Shown one piece after another: positions 14,411 to 25,639 of a stretch of 64,000 nucleotides of DNA. Made by a program: the position numbers and the translations under genes. The notes under the pieces were generated by a model, which had not been told where the DNA came from, searched no databases, and saw only the letters and a list, made by a program, of their open reading frames with translations. Source of the DNA: Atrina japonica (taxonomy: Eukaryota > Mollusca > Bivalvia > Pterioida > Pinnidae); the NCBI GenBank assembly GCA_030159075.1, contig BROG01000131.1:1300001-1364000 (forward strand). Reading direction: 5' to 3'. The first letter of the stretch is position 1, and each line of letters begins with the position of its first letter.

Positions 14411-15930
14411 GTATACGATTTGAACTGACGATTTGATATTTTTAGAAGACTATGTCAATAATTTATCCGCCTGTATCTCTATTTTGCAGGATGTTGTAAC
14501 TGTGACCAGGAAATACCATTGTTTTACCATGAAATACTCGCTTGCATCTTTTCTTGTTTGCAAAGCATTATCATTCTAAATATTGTCTGTTGAAATTAAT
14601 AAAAAGGAGATCTTTGAGATATGCTCAATCACAAGTAAAATTCATATCGACGGTCGAAAAAGCACGAACCTTGAAGAAACTAAAACGGGAAATTCATAAA
14701 AAATGTAAAAATACACATTTATTTTAGTGCCTGTATAAAAAGCATAAAAGCGGTCAAAATGGATTCTGTTCGTATTAAAAGATTCAAATATTCGACATTT
14801 TAAACAAATGAAATGTTTTAAAAAATCCGAGATGAAAAAAAAACTTGTTATTTTTAAAAGAAATTGAATGTGAGCAACAGGCGAGTAAACATTTGGTTTC
14901 TGTCATGGATGGCAGAAATATCAATCGTCAGTGCATATTTCATTCATTCTAGGCAATATACGCGTGGTATGTTAAAATTTTCTACGGCAATATATCTTTT
15001 TTTAGTCTTCCTAATCTCTGGATGCACACTGTTTAATATATTTTCTACATTTGTAGTATTGGATACATTTCTTTCATGTAACCGTTGTCTATTTCAGTCG
15101 TGTCGATTTTGTGTCATGTTGAATTATGTTTTACGGCTTCGTTCATTTGTCATACTTTATGGTTAAAACACATTAGGGGCACTTAAGAAACTCTCGACAC
15201 TTCGAATGACACCAATTGCTGATATTGATGTTAACCATATGGAAACTAAACGAAATATAATATTTGGACCAACAGGCTTTATCATCAAAATATCATTCCG
15301 TATTCGAAAGTAGGATCTAGATACTCGAATAAATTTTTCTAATCATGGCTAATATTTCAACCTATATAAATTGAATTACAGCTCTGTAGAACGTTAATTT
15401 GGAGACATTATTTTTTCTGTCAGCATTTTGGACGTGGATGCTTTGTTAACGGATGCAGATGACATTTTCTTTCTTATCTATGTCTGGTCTACAATGGTGA
15501 TATGACCTTGGCAGATTATAAAATGAATGTCGGGTTATATATACACCTGACTGACGAGAAAACTCCATTAACAAAATAATTATTGTTATCTATCCACATG
15601 ATATATGAACATCATTTAGTTAAGATATGTCCTCTAACACAGTGTTCAAGGTCATTGAATATATATAGACATTTGTAACATTGTTCACTTCAGATTTCAT
15701 TCATTCTCAGTCATATTTAAAACAGTACACTGATGGAGTCTTCTATCTTTTTGATTAAAACTATAGCAATGCAATCTGAAGTCAATGTTGTGTGGCAAGG
15801 ACAATTTTTAGAAATGATATCGACATTTCTTAAAGGTGATCGACGTATATAACACATATGGCTTCTTTATATAGTTATAACATGTATTTAAATGGATGCA
15901 ATACAACAAATTACAGACTTTTCGCTGTAT

Positions 15931-16015
15931 AGAATCTCAGATACCAAAGTATAAATCTTCAGGATGTCAAGGGTACATATAGGAATCTGGTGAATATTAG
16001 AAACAACACAGGTGG
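15931..16015 (-). repeat. Retroelement A tail, terminal 85 bp only
   Basis: Starts exactly at the family terminus (AATCTCAGATACCAAAGTAT) and fades after GGAATCTGGTGAATATTAG. It is the shortest clear 5' truncation apart from the 20 bp piece at 25421. Confidence 0.75.
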
Positions 16016-16283
16016 AATCTGTTAATGCACGGCTACAAAACCTTTCTCTATGTACATATATTTTTCGTAATATTGAGAAATATTGTTAATCATTCACGCG
16101 TAATGGGTATGTTCAAACCAGCAATTATATGACCGTTTCAAAGATGATTGTGATAGGCATAGCCACATATAACGCAGTGGAAATGGAAAACTTTTTGTCA
16201 TTTTCGTATTATTAAAGATGTTTACATAGTACTGTATAATACTGTTTATTTTTCTTACATGTATCCCAAATCTAGAATAATGA

Positions 16284-16337
<54 letters not shown>

Positions 16338-16351
16338 TAATAATAATAATA
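16284..16351. repeat. (AAT)n microsatellite
   Basis: About 22 AAT/ATA units with one interruption, inside the large GPCR intron. Confidence 0.95.
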
Positions 16352-17061
16352 GTTGTCATTAATGCGTGCCTGAATTTATTAAAGATAGATTAATTAGTTC
16401 TTATCAAATATTCAAATCTAATAAAGAAAGGAAATAATCCGGAGAAAGTTACTCATATTGTAAACTCCACTGGGTGTTTTTTTGTAGCTATGTGAACTAC
16501 GTTTCCCAATGGTATAGTATATTAAATTTATTGCCCTTACTTGTTGAAATTTGTTTTCATTGATCCCATAACTTTTACAGTCGGAGTCTATATTCATCAC
16601 CTTGGAACTGCTCATTCCATTAGCATTTTTCTGTCACAGCCGGTATTTAGATGAAACTTCGATTGGAAATAAAACAACAGTAACATGGTTCATGAACCTT
16701 GTTTCACAGCTATAAAACTCGAGAATAACAATAACTCTTGACATGTATATTATGTTTAAAACAATTGCAATTATGATACTTTACATAAGGGGTCGTTATG
16801 TATCTACAAACAGGAAACATATTATAAGTCAAGATGTTTAAAAACTACGGAATCTTGAAAATGTCGTCGAAAGATTTGGTTTTCTTTTGACTTGTTCAAG
16901 TGATTCATTATTTTGATAGGAATATGATTGTTTCAAGACATCTCAGAACTATTTACTTTTCACTGATAAATCTTTGAAACAAATTGTATTTTTTTTTTAT
17001 CCATAGTAGTGAAATTCTATATGGGTAGAACGTATCTTAATTCTTTGTTTTTCTCTTTCAG

Positions 17062-17152
17062 ATACAAATATATAAATATCATTTGGTTCTGTTCCAACTG
17101 GCTTGCAATGAGCAATTCCTGTTACAACCCCTTTATCTACGGTTTGCTAAAT
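17062..17152 (+). CDS. Neuropeptide GPCR, TM7 exon
   Basis: A 91-nt internal exon after the acceptor TTTTTCTCTTTCAG and before the donor GTAAGT. Its first base completes the split Arg codon; 30 codons follow, leaving phase 0. They encode the end of extracellular loop 3 (YKYI) and TM7 (NIIWFC, NWLAMSNSCYN), including the hallmark NPxxY motif as NPFIY, and stop at GLLN at the membrane exit. The WLAMSNSCYNPFIY pattern is typical of leucokinin-like and related peptide receptors of protostomes, from family knowledge only. An intron directly after TM7 is also seen in tachykinin receptor genes. Confidence 0.93.
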
Positions 17153-18503
17153 GTAAGTTTTGGTCAATATTTTACGATATCTTTAAATAATTTCAACTTA
17201 TTTTGCATCAAATTAAACATGTGATGGGGAAGTATGTGTTCTGAAGAATATGTAATTATTCCTTGGGTGATGCACATTTATCATGTAATCGATCGCAATA
17301 AAAATAATGTGACATTTTTAAATATTTGTTAATCAGTCATCTGTACCTGTGTTTGATATGATAATTTCTCTGCTTTCAATCTATACACGGTTTCCTAAAT
17401 TCAAAATAGATAAATTTGACAACAATAATTATGTGACAAAATATATACAGTTTTGTATCAAATGTTGTCTGCTTCTTCACTTCCGTTGAAATATTTAAGA
17501 ACCCAGACAGTGGCAGTCCGAAAACCGTGAATGTGTTTTATTTTCCCCAACTTGTTAGCTAGGTATTTAGAAATAAATGCGTCATATACAAATGCAGTTA
17601 TCAAGATCACATATACCAAATAATATATCAAAAGAAGGTTCATGAGAGAATGTACAAATCTGGTGAAAAGTGAACACAAACTGTTTGAAGAGAACTTGTT
17701 TGGCATACCACAATGTTGCGTTACATGTTCCTAATTTGTTTGAGTTTGGCTATGGAAGGGTATGACCAGTCGGCAAGTCATGGCACCCGGTCCTGAGGTA
17801 TGTTGTTGTACATTGGCTACGGCTTTCCTTACGAGTAACAAGTTGGTATCGATAATATCATATAATTCAATATTACATAAATACTGATTGGCTGGAGCAA
17901 AGCAAGTTAAATCTGTGTAACCTGCTTTGCTACCGTATAACTGGCATTGCTACTTCACGAGCCCCTTGACGTTACAAAGCATAAGGGACTACTTACAACG
18001 GCATTGCTTAAATGCATACAGTGCGTCTGTGAAGCGAATACATAAATAAAACCATTACGCTTCATGTGCATGTTTTATAATATCGAATACTAGTATAACA
18101 GATTGTGTAATTCATGAGTAAAGGCCAAAATAAACTGCATGAGGCAGAGTACACTTACGTGTGTTGCGTTCCGTGCAATACAAAGTGTACTCTGCCTCAT
18201 GCTAGTTAACTTTCAGAAAAAAGCAAAAGTGATAAAGTTAATCCTTAAATATCAAGATAAATATGACATATGCTTTGAAGACAGAAATAAATTAGATCTA
18301 AGTCTATATATGGTAGATATTTCAATACAAATTTAAATATCGATCATTCTGTTAATCTTTAGATATTAGTAAACCATTAATGCCTTTGTGGTTTCTTTTG
18401 CAAAAAGAAAACAGAAATTAACAATTGTCGATGATTAAAAATGGCATTTTTCATTTTTAGTATAATTTGTTTTAAAAGAAGCTATATTCATCTTATTATT
18501 TAG
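17153..18503 (+). other. Last GPCR intron (1.35 kb)
   Basis: Phase-0 intron from GTAAGT to the acceptor TCTTATTATTTAG. It holds the hairpin at 18132-18207. An 82-codon minus-strand frame at 17458-17706 and a 65-codon + frame at 18139 have no support and are taken as chance. Confidence 0.85.
18132..18207 (+). ncRNA. Near-perfect intronic hairpin (candidate pre-miRNA or foldback element)
   Basis: The 20 bp arm 18137-18156 (GCATGAGGCAGAGTACACTT) is exactly complementary to 18183-18202. Outside it AACT/AGTT pair across one bulged T. Inside it TGTGTTGC (18161-18168) pairs with GCAATACA (18175-18182) with a single G-T pair, leaving a small apical loop. The folded length of about 66-75 nt fits a metazoan pre-miRNA, but no known miRNA seed is recognised. 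A recent MITE-type foldback is the main alternative. Confidence 0.45.
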
Positions 18504-18731
18504 GAGAAATTCAAGAGAGAGTATCGAAGACTTTTTCAAATGTGTTATTGTAAAAAGCGGAAGTACCACGATTCCGATCTTGTGGACTATTCGGATGACA
18601 GCGCTAGTCCAACACAGAGAGGAAGTCTTTTGATCCATGGCAAAGAACAACAGAGCAATGGCAATTCAAGATTCTTAGGACCACGAAACTTCCGCAAATT
18701 AACAGAGTCAACTGATAACACATGTGTATGA
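18504..18731 (+). CDS. Neuropeptide GPCR, C-terminal tail exon with stop
   Basis: Terminal exon of 75 codons plus TGA after the acceptor TATTTAG. It begins EKFKREYRRLF, the amphipathic helix 8 that follows TM7 in class A receptors. MCYCKKRK comes next, with two cysteines placed for palmitoylation. A hydrophilic tail rich in Ser, Thr and Asp (DYSDDSAS) offers sites for receptor-kinase phosphorylation and arrestin binding. The last residues TCV match the class I PDZ-ligand pattern (S/T-x-V). A Met at 18540 is internal. The frame joins the TM7 exon in phase 0. Subtype is inferred only: leucokinin-like is favoured, with tachykinin- or NPY-like possible. Confidence 0.9.
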   Translation, partial: EKFKREYRRLFQMCYCKKRKYHDSDLVDYSDDSASPTQRGSLLIHGKEQQSNGNSRFLGPRNFRKLTESTDNTCV

Positions 18732-19344
18732 ATTATCTTCGAGATTGATGCCATACTTGGTCCAATAGATATTAGACAGCGCAGCTCGAATGACCGAAGG
18801 TGAATTACCTAAAATGCATAACTATAGTTACTATAGTTTTATTAACTTTCTCCGTGAACGCTAAAACGTCATCTTCTAAATACGTTTGACAACGAAGTAC
18901 TTAACTACTGCACTAACAAATGTTTGGCAGGCTTTGTTCATGGCAACACTTGAACTGCAAATTATGTTCTATAGATTTGACATCATAATTTAACTGTTAC
19001 GTCATTTTGCGGGAATGGTGTTGCCTTACTTTACTGAGACTAGATACATTTTCGAATGTTTTCCCCACATTTATAAAACAAGAAGATGCGTTGTCCTTCA
19101 AGGCAATGGCTTATTTCATATTAAGATATCGACTGTGCATTCAAGAAAGCATTCACAAATTTCCATTCGAATCCACCTCGGCTCAGCTTTAAGTGGAGAA
19201 TAAGCCGGAAGTGACGAATGAAAATCAGTACATTTATAAACATCAAACAATTTTGAGTAATACATTGACGGCAAATTAGTTGAGAACTACCGAAGATGTT
19301 GAAAAGCATGATATAGTATATTCAATTTTAAGTGATAAGATTTC

Positions 19345-19383
19345 AATAAAAATGTTCGAAATCCTTCATTGTACCCAATAAAA
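19345..19383 (+). promoter_or_regulatory. Two AATAAA poly(A) signals
   Basis: AATAAA occurs at 19345-19350 and 19378-19383, about 0.6 kb after the GPCR stop codon, and would give a plausible 3' UTR. In AT-rich DNA this hexamer is common, so use is unproven. Confidence 0.4.
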
Positions 19384-19654
19384 TGTTACGTAGAAGCACA
19401 GAGGCTTTATCTCTATTGGATGAACACAGTGATTGCCGTATAGATAGTGAATTGGGAGGGAGACATTCGTTTGATAATATACCAATAAACTTATAAAGTT
19501 ATCAAAACCAGTCAGATAGAACATGTTAAAGGACTCAAGTCCTTTTCATCAAAGTTTTCATAAAAAAACAACTGTTATCTTTGAAGGTGCATTGGAGCTC
19601 TGTGTTTTCCAAAATCATTTATTTTACTACCGTGTTTTATGTGTTGCTACTTAG

Positions 19655-19830
19655 ATTGGTATACAATATTAAAGATGAGATATACACAGGCATACAATTT
19701 CTATATACCTAGATATATTCTGTGGTCGTTCGCATATACAAATAGTAAGGTAGAATTAATAATCTGCAAACTAGTAATTGACAAACTGGGTTTCTCAAGC
19801 AATTTTCAGAAAATATTAAGGAATTTAACC
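19655..19830 (+). repeat. Inverted-repeat element R2, core orientation II
   Basis: Left flank TGAGATATACACAGGCATA as in the other copies, then the core in the reverse order: AATAGTAAGGTAGAATTAAT, TGACAAACTGGGTTTCTCAA, ending ATTTTCAGAAAATATTAAGG. Confidence 0.65.
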
Positions 19831-20199
19831 ATTTTTATTTGTGTGTGTATACCTGTTCTTTTTTGTGTTATTGTACATCTATCTAAATAGTAAAACACAA
19901 TGGTTTTCTGGGGGAAACATTGCTGATGTCCATTTGAGTTTTATGTTGTTTCCCTTCATAATTACACCTTTGAAGATGCTTTCAAGAGGTTTGTAAATAT
20001 AATTGATTTTGGTTTTGAATTAGAGAATTTTGAGCATATGTAAACCAACAACAATATAATTTTGGTTGTATAATAGATCATCAAATTTGTTTCCATTTAT
20101 GTTAAATAAATAAAGACATTATATGTTTAAATCTGTTTTTTTAATATTCAACGGATGATGCGTATTAGTTGAAATTGATAACGTCGTCCCTGAAACAGA

Positions 20200-20410
20200 C
20201 AATATTTCAAATATACAAAAATCTTCAAGATATCTAAGATACAATATACAAATCCTGGTGAATGCTGGACAAACAAGTACATCTGTAAATCCAGAATTGG
20301 GATCAAATACCATGGAGTGGTAAGAATTCACTGTTGACCGGTCACACGATTCGCGAGTCCAAAGTAAAATTCAAACGAAATAAGTGAGGTACTTTGCTAC
20401 TGACAGCGAA
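20200..20410 (-). repeat. Retroelement A 3' tail, diverged
   Basis: Order of blocks as in the family: CTTCAAGATATCTAAGATAC, GGACAAACAAG, TTGGGATCAAATACCATGG, GACCGGTCACACGATTCG, AAATAAGTGAGGTAC. More substitutions than at 10083, suggesting an older insertion. Confidence 0.7.
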
Positions 20411-20444
20411 TCTTTGATTTTGATTCATGTCTTACGCCATATTC

Positions 20445-20560
20445 AACAATCTTTCAGTCATATGATGGCGTCCAGTTTTTATTGGTGGGGGAAAAACCCC
20501 GGTTACCCGGGTAAAGACCACCGACCTTCCGCAAGTAAACTGGCAAACTTTCCCACATAA
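20445..20560 (-). repeat. SINE-tail-like fragment
   Basis: AACAATCTTTCAGTCATATG, GGCGTCCAGTTTTTATTGGT and ACCGACCTTCCGCAAGTAAA are the reverse complement of blocks at 24420-24535. The GGTGGGGGAAAAACCCCGGT section is GC-rich and self-complementary. It probably belongs to a tRNA-SINE body. Confidence 0.5.
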
Positions 20561-20644
20561 TGACAGCGAATTCATCGAAAGTAAATTAAAACTATCGTAG
20601 TACAAATTTATAAGTATAAAACATGTCGATATTTTCATAATTAA

Positions 20645-20646
<2 letters not shown>

Positions 20647-20683
<37 letters not shown>

Positions 20684-20785
20684 TTTATCAGTAGCAACAG
20701 CAGTAGCAGAGGTAAAATGATCATGATCATCATGATCATCATCAACATCATCCTCATCATCAGCCTCATCATCATCATCATTGCT
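20647..20785. repeat. (ATT)n and (ATC)n microsatellites
   Basis: ATT units at 20647-20682, then CAG/CAT and ATC units at 20694-20785 (GATCATGATCATCATGATCA and similar). Confidence 0.95.
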
Positions 20786-21224
20786 GTTGTTTTACTTTGA
20801 TATCGATTGTAATTCCCATCAGCATTTCCTCTTCTTACTTATGGAGAGACGGCTAAAAATGTTTTAATATAAGTTGATACCAGATGCCGTAATCCAGCAA
20901 ACTTTCAAGAAAAATATTTTCAAAATTCAAATAGTAATATTCATATTCGTTGTCATAGGGACGACGTTTGTAAGTTGCTTTCAAGAGCTTATTTCACATA
21001 CATAAATAAGGTTAATGTAAGTTGTTAACACCCATAGAGAGTTCTGATCTAGTTGCAGAAATTGTAGAATCCTAATATAAAGATTTATGACATGGATGAT
21101 ACGGTTTTTCTTATATATCTAAAATATATTTCCCGTTCTTATTTTCAAAGAAATCGCCATCAATGATTTTGAATGGTTAGTAGTAAATTAAAGTCCATAG
21201 AAATGAATTGAACATCACTTAAGC

Positions 21225-21335
21225 CACGTTCATGTAGTCAACATAACATGTAAATTTAATCACCCATGTAAAAGCAAATTTGCTATGCGTTTACGTGGAA
21301 ATATAGTATGTGTGAAATTTTTTTATTTTCACTTG
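21225..21335 (+). repeat. MITE-like element end
   Basis: TTAAGCCACGTTCATGT is the inverted form of ACATGAACGTGGCTTGA at 22389-22405, followed by shared GTAAATTTA and GCAAATTTGC words. Confidence 0.55.
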
Positions 21336-22204
21336 GTTTTAATAAACAGAAGCACCACAGTGGTGGATTCATAGGGACGTAAAAATGTACGCCCTCCCCA
21401 TTGAACGCCAAAGTATGTATTGTATAATAAAAATCAACTCTATACTAACTAGCATGTGGGTTGAGCACCCAGAAGTCGACAAAAATGTTTAAATAAACCC
21501 TCACTACGTTTCGTGAAAACAATTATCTACTCTTCCTTCCCCTGCTTTAACTTGAAATCATGTACCCTGCCTGACTCTTTCTGAATGTTTTGGATTTTAT
21601 GACTTTTGACTACACTTTGTTTTATTTCAGTTTTTTTTATCTAAATTGTTTGTCCTACATATCGGCCAAATTTTCGTTTCCGTTTTCTCAACATGTATAT
21701 GAAAATTCATTTGTAAACAAATTTGCATGAATTTAGATCAAATATATTACCATTTCCCCTTGTGTGAATATCAGCTGAAGATCGCAAAAATTGATCATGA
21801 TAGATGATAGTCAATTATTTACATACAGCAAACGTACCATTTTCACGTATACAGCGTCTTATCACCCTCCTTCTAAAAAAAGAAACCAAATACTTTACGC
21901 CCCCTCTTTGAAAATTCATGGATCCGTCCCTGCATCATTTATAAATAGACGCATCTTTGAAATATTGTTATCATATGAGCAAACTGTCCGGATTAATACT
22001 TGGTTGATGATGGATCGAATGAATACAGATTTTTCTATTTATTTTTTCAACAGTTTGAAACTGGCGCAAAAAAGTGTTAATTTTTCATCAGTCCCCTGGC
22101 AATAGACATTAATATACTGACTTCCTCAGGAATGTCTAATATTATATTTAGTAATCATGAAATGACCTATCGCATGTAGCCAGGTATGACCCTATCTTGT
22201 AGAA

Positions 22205-22412
22205 GTGGAGAGCCATCATCAGTTAATTTGAAATGCGTTCATGTGCCACATTTGCATAGCATGCAAATTTGCACATGAGTAAATTTACTTTTGCACTACG
22301 TGAGTAAATGCGTTCATGTGCCAAATTTGCATGCGTGAGCAAATTTACTTACATATGTATTTTTACATATGTGTGAAAATCTTGCCACATGAACGTGGCT
22401 TGAATGGTGATG
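22205..22412. repeat. MITE-like inverted-repeat element, about 210 bp
   Basis: The ends GAGAGCCATCATCAGTTAAT and (right, inverted) GTCATCACCATTCAAGCCAC are imperfect inverted repeats. The interior repeats GCGTTCATGTGCCA and GAGTAAATTTACTT and has self-complementary GCATGCAAATTTGC. No coding capacity. Confidence 0.6.
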
Positions 22413-22819
22413 ACCCACCAAATTAAAAAAAAAATAAATAAAAACAAGATCTGAAAAAAGATCAAAGCTGAAGATATATTTTATCTCAATACTTATCTTA
22501 TTCTGGAGAAGCAATTATAATTAAAAAACGTATTAACAGTACGTCAGTGGCACAGCTGGGTTAAGCATTTCAAGAAAAAAATTAAAACTTTTGACTAATA
22601 AATCATAAAGTGTAATCACTTTGTGCATTATAAAAAGTTTATGCCAAAACATATCTTAAAACGCTTTCGTTTTACCCCATAAGACCTTGTAATACTCTTG
22701 TATAAGCAATGATATCGAAACACCACTTATTATTCAAAGTAATTAGATAAAAGATGAACAAATGAATAAATTCGCCGAATGATTCAAGTGAGCCATTATA
22801 GTACACAAAAAGTCAAGAC

Positions 22820-23640
22820 TACCTTCTAAATGTTCGAACTCTGCAATCTGATATTTCTTAATTTCTTAACTTTTCATAGTAAATAACACTATGTTATATA
22901 GTATTCCGATTAAAAAATTAAAAGAAAGACTTTTTTCATCATAGACAACTGTTTTTTCACTATAGGTGATACCCGACAATTTAAATATCTAGTGATTGGC
23001 TATCAGGACACTTACTTTGTCCAACACCACTCTGATTCTACACATAGATACACTGGAGTTGATATAAATAAAATGCTGGGATTTCTAATAGACGATATAT
23101 TTGTAATGTTCGGAGACGTGGTCTTTAAACAAACTGTCAGCATTCCTATGGGAACCAATTGTGCCCCTTTATTGGCCGACCTGTTCCTTTATTCATGCGA
23201 AGTAGACTTCATTCAGAAAGTGCTGAACAGTTAGCGGTGTCCTTTAATTTGACATTAAGATATATCGACGACGCTTTGTCAATTTATAATGATAATGTTC
23301 ATACATATGTCAATGCAATACATCCCAGAGAACTAGAAATTAAAGATACAACAGAATCAATCACACACGCTTCATACTTAGACATTTTACTTCATACAGA
23401 CACAGACGGGAAATTGGCAACTAAGCTATACGACAAACGCAACGATGTCGGCTTTACCATCGTACATTTTCCATATTTAAGTAGTAATATCCCTCAGTCA
23501 ACCGCATATGGAGTTTATATTTCACAAATGATCCGATATGAAAATTTCATATACAGAGGTAAACTACTCACTGACAAATTATCGACACAGGGATATCGAA
23601 AAGCGCGTTTAATGTGAACGTTCCGCAAATTTTAAGGTCG
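22820..23640 (+). pseudogene. Reverse transcriptase, lineage A, best-preserved copy
   Basis: A decayed retroelement reverse transcriptase (copies RNA into DNA). In order: LYSIP (about 22888, LYTTIP in relatives); FKYLVIGYQDTYFV; MLGFLIDDIF; SIPMGTNCAPLLADLFLYS with the MGTNCAP motif (about 23150); and after a frameshift near 23222 RYIDDALSIYND with the catalytic YIDD intact (about 23263). ELEIKDTTES, SYLDILL, LYDKRND, FPYLSSNIP and GYRKARLM follow. Another frameshift lies near 22935, and about nine residues are missing after QMIRY compared with 12900-12950. The motif order resembles Penelope-like elements; no GIY-YIG nuclease is seen. Retroelement identity is certain, class placement tentative. 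Confidence 0.88.
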
Positions 23641-23932
23641 GTATAATACTCTTGTTTGCGATTCACTAAGTGAAATGTTGAGTTGCCTTTTCGTTGACGG
23701 TTGTTGAGACGTCTGTACCAATTGTGACGAGGATTAACTCCTCACGTATTTCATTGGACTTGACTGTAGACTCACGGCGGGTGTGATCGGTCGACAGGGA
23801 ATGCTATTTCTCCATGGCACCTGATCCCATCTCTTGGTTTCCAGAGGTCTGTGTTTGTCCATTTTTCCGGATTTGTATTTATGTCCTGGACATTCTATTG
23901 ATTTATACTTTGATATCTGAGATTTTTTACAT
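23641..23932 (+). repeat. Retroelement A 3' tail joined to its RT
   Basis: Runs directly on from the RT copy, which shows that the dispersed tails are the 3' end of this element. Landmarks: TAAGTGAAATGTTGAGTTGC, CGTCTGTACCAATTGTGACG, TCCATGGCACCTGATCCCAT, GGTTTCCAGAGG, GTCCTGGACATTC and the terminus ATACTTTGATATCTGAGATT followed by T-rich sequence. Confidence 0.9.
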
Positions 23933-24374
23933 TAATAGCTGTTGTAACCTTTATATTTTATTATAATTATAGCTATCATATGCTTCCTTTTTTCACAAGT
24001 TGATTTTTATGACACAGGATAAACGATTGATACATTATAATCAATGCAAATATCTATAACAGATTGTTAACTCGTAAATCTGTAATATATAATGATAGGA
24101 TATGTAGGGAATGCCATTTATCTAATTTGAAAGAATGTGGATTGAGATTTATGAGAACAGTATTGCCTGTGAAATGCAATACTTCAAACTTTGTAAAGAG
24201 AGAAAACTACTTTATTCCATGGTCCTTGAAATAACATTTATAACTTCAAAATTGATAAAATAACACACAAAGTGCTTAGATAATCAATTCAGAATATAAT
24301 TGATTTATATTTGTCATTTGGTTGAATAATTAGAGCATTGCACTTTTTAAAGATCATGTAGTCTGTCTCACCTC

Positions 24375-24545
24375 TAGTCAGCTTAGGGTGGAGGCCGCTT
24401 GAAAATTAGCTGATCTTTTTAGAAAGATTGCCAGTTTACTTGCGAAAGGTCAGTGGTCTCTTATTATTCTTACTTCCGCCATTAAAACTGGTCACCATAA
24501 TGCACCTGACAAATTGTTGAATGTGGCAAAAAATAATATCTAAAA
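24375..24545 (+). repeat. SINE-tail-like fragment
   Basis: GATTGCCAGTTTACTTGCGA, GGTCAGTGGTCTCTTATT, ATTAAAACTGGTCACCATAA and TTGTTGAATGTGGC match the inverted copy at 20445-20560; a piece of it also occurs near 13930-13975. It is a dispersed mollusc-type repeat. Confidence 0.5.
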
Positions 24546-24910
24546 GAAGATAGAATTTGTTATTATGCAAACAGGTGTTCATTAATGATCAATCACAGTT
24601 TGTTGGTAATGAGGCTTAACCGATGTCTTACATATAATATCATTTCATATAGTTGAAACGATTCAAAACTTGCATGCTAAAATATCTAACAACTTTGCTT
24701 TTGATGTATATTTCAAAGAACAAAGTTCTAGCCATGGTGCTAATTCTTTGCACAATCACGCTGTTTACATGTATTCAATACCTTTTGCTTTGTCAAAATC
24801 AAAAGCAATAGTTAAACAACAAAATCATAATTCCTTATCCAGGCTTTGGAAAACACGAGGATCGATTATATCTCTTATAAAGAATAACCCCGCGCCGCTT
24901 AAATATGTAA

Positions 24911-25039
24911 GAAATATAATAAACATAATACCAAAGTTATAATGCTCAAGACCATATCGTTTCTGTCTATTAGACTTCATCAGTGAGCTCAAATTTGAAA
25001 CGTTTGTGTATTTTCTAAAGATAAAGTGGTATCATACAA
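24911..25039 (+). repeat. Direct repeat C, copy 1
   Basis: AATGCTCAAGACCATATCGT, TAGACTTCATCAGTG and TTTGAAACGTTTGTGTATTT recur 359 bp on at 25270-25398. The start is also seen at about 51193. Confidence 0.85.
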
Positions 25040-25064
25040 GGTTAAATAATATCTCTAAAAGAAT

Positions 25065-25265
25065 AGCCGAAATTCGTCTAAGAGTAACCACTGTTAAGAA
25101 AATGACCATCTTAGCTTTAGACAATTTTCGAATTTAAATAGTGTTAACAGTGCCAAATATTACTTTAGTATAAGATTAACAGCTGGTACCGAATTACCAG
25201 GTACTAGGTTTATGTATATCCTCGGGGACTCAAACGGTCCAGCAGCAGTGGCAACAACCTAGTGG
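25065..25265 (+). repeat. Dispersed repeat C body
   Basis: AAGAGTAACCACTG, AACAGCTGGTACCGAATTAC and CAGCAGCAGTGGCAACA correspond to blocks at 40420-40610 and, partly, 59575-59620. No function is recognised. Confidence 0.55.
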
Positions 25266-25269
25266 TTAT

Positions 25270-25445
25270 AAATATAATAAACATAAAACTAAAGTTACAA
25301 TGCTCAAGACGATATCGTTTCTGTCAATTAGACTTCATCAGTGGAACTCAAATTTGAAACGTTTGTGTATTTTCTAAAGATAAAGTGGTATCATACAAAT
25401 AAAAATAAAAATGAAAATCAGATACCAAAGTATACCAAAAACTCC
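25270..25445 (+). repeat. Direct repeat C, copy 2, ending in a 20 bp tail A remnant
   Basis: The second copy of the 130 bp repeat ends at about 25398. After an A-rich stretch, AATCAGATACCAAAGTATA (about 25418-25436) is exactly the terminal end of tail A on the minus strand. Confidence 0.7.
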
Positions 25446-25639
25446 ATGGTAGAATGAAGCATCAAGAAACTTTTATGGCAGCATATAGCGACCCTGCTCA
25501 ATATTCATCACACTAAATAAGTCTTCCCAGCTTTTGATGCATATGAACGGTATTATGTCATGTTAAGAAATCAGAGTAAACACATTCCCATATTCCTCTG
25601 TAATGATATATTATGTAATATAGTAGAATGATATTAAAC

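Noticed and set aside
14109..14428. Frames on both strands (73 and 94 codons)
   Set aside because: They lie in a lineage B 3' tail.
21791..22105. 104-codon + frame
   Set aside because: Composition and context give no sign of coding; it lies between two MITE-like elements.
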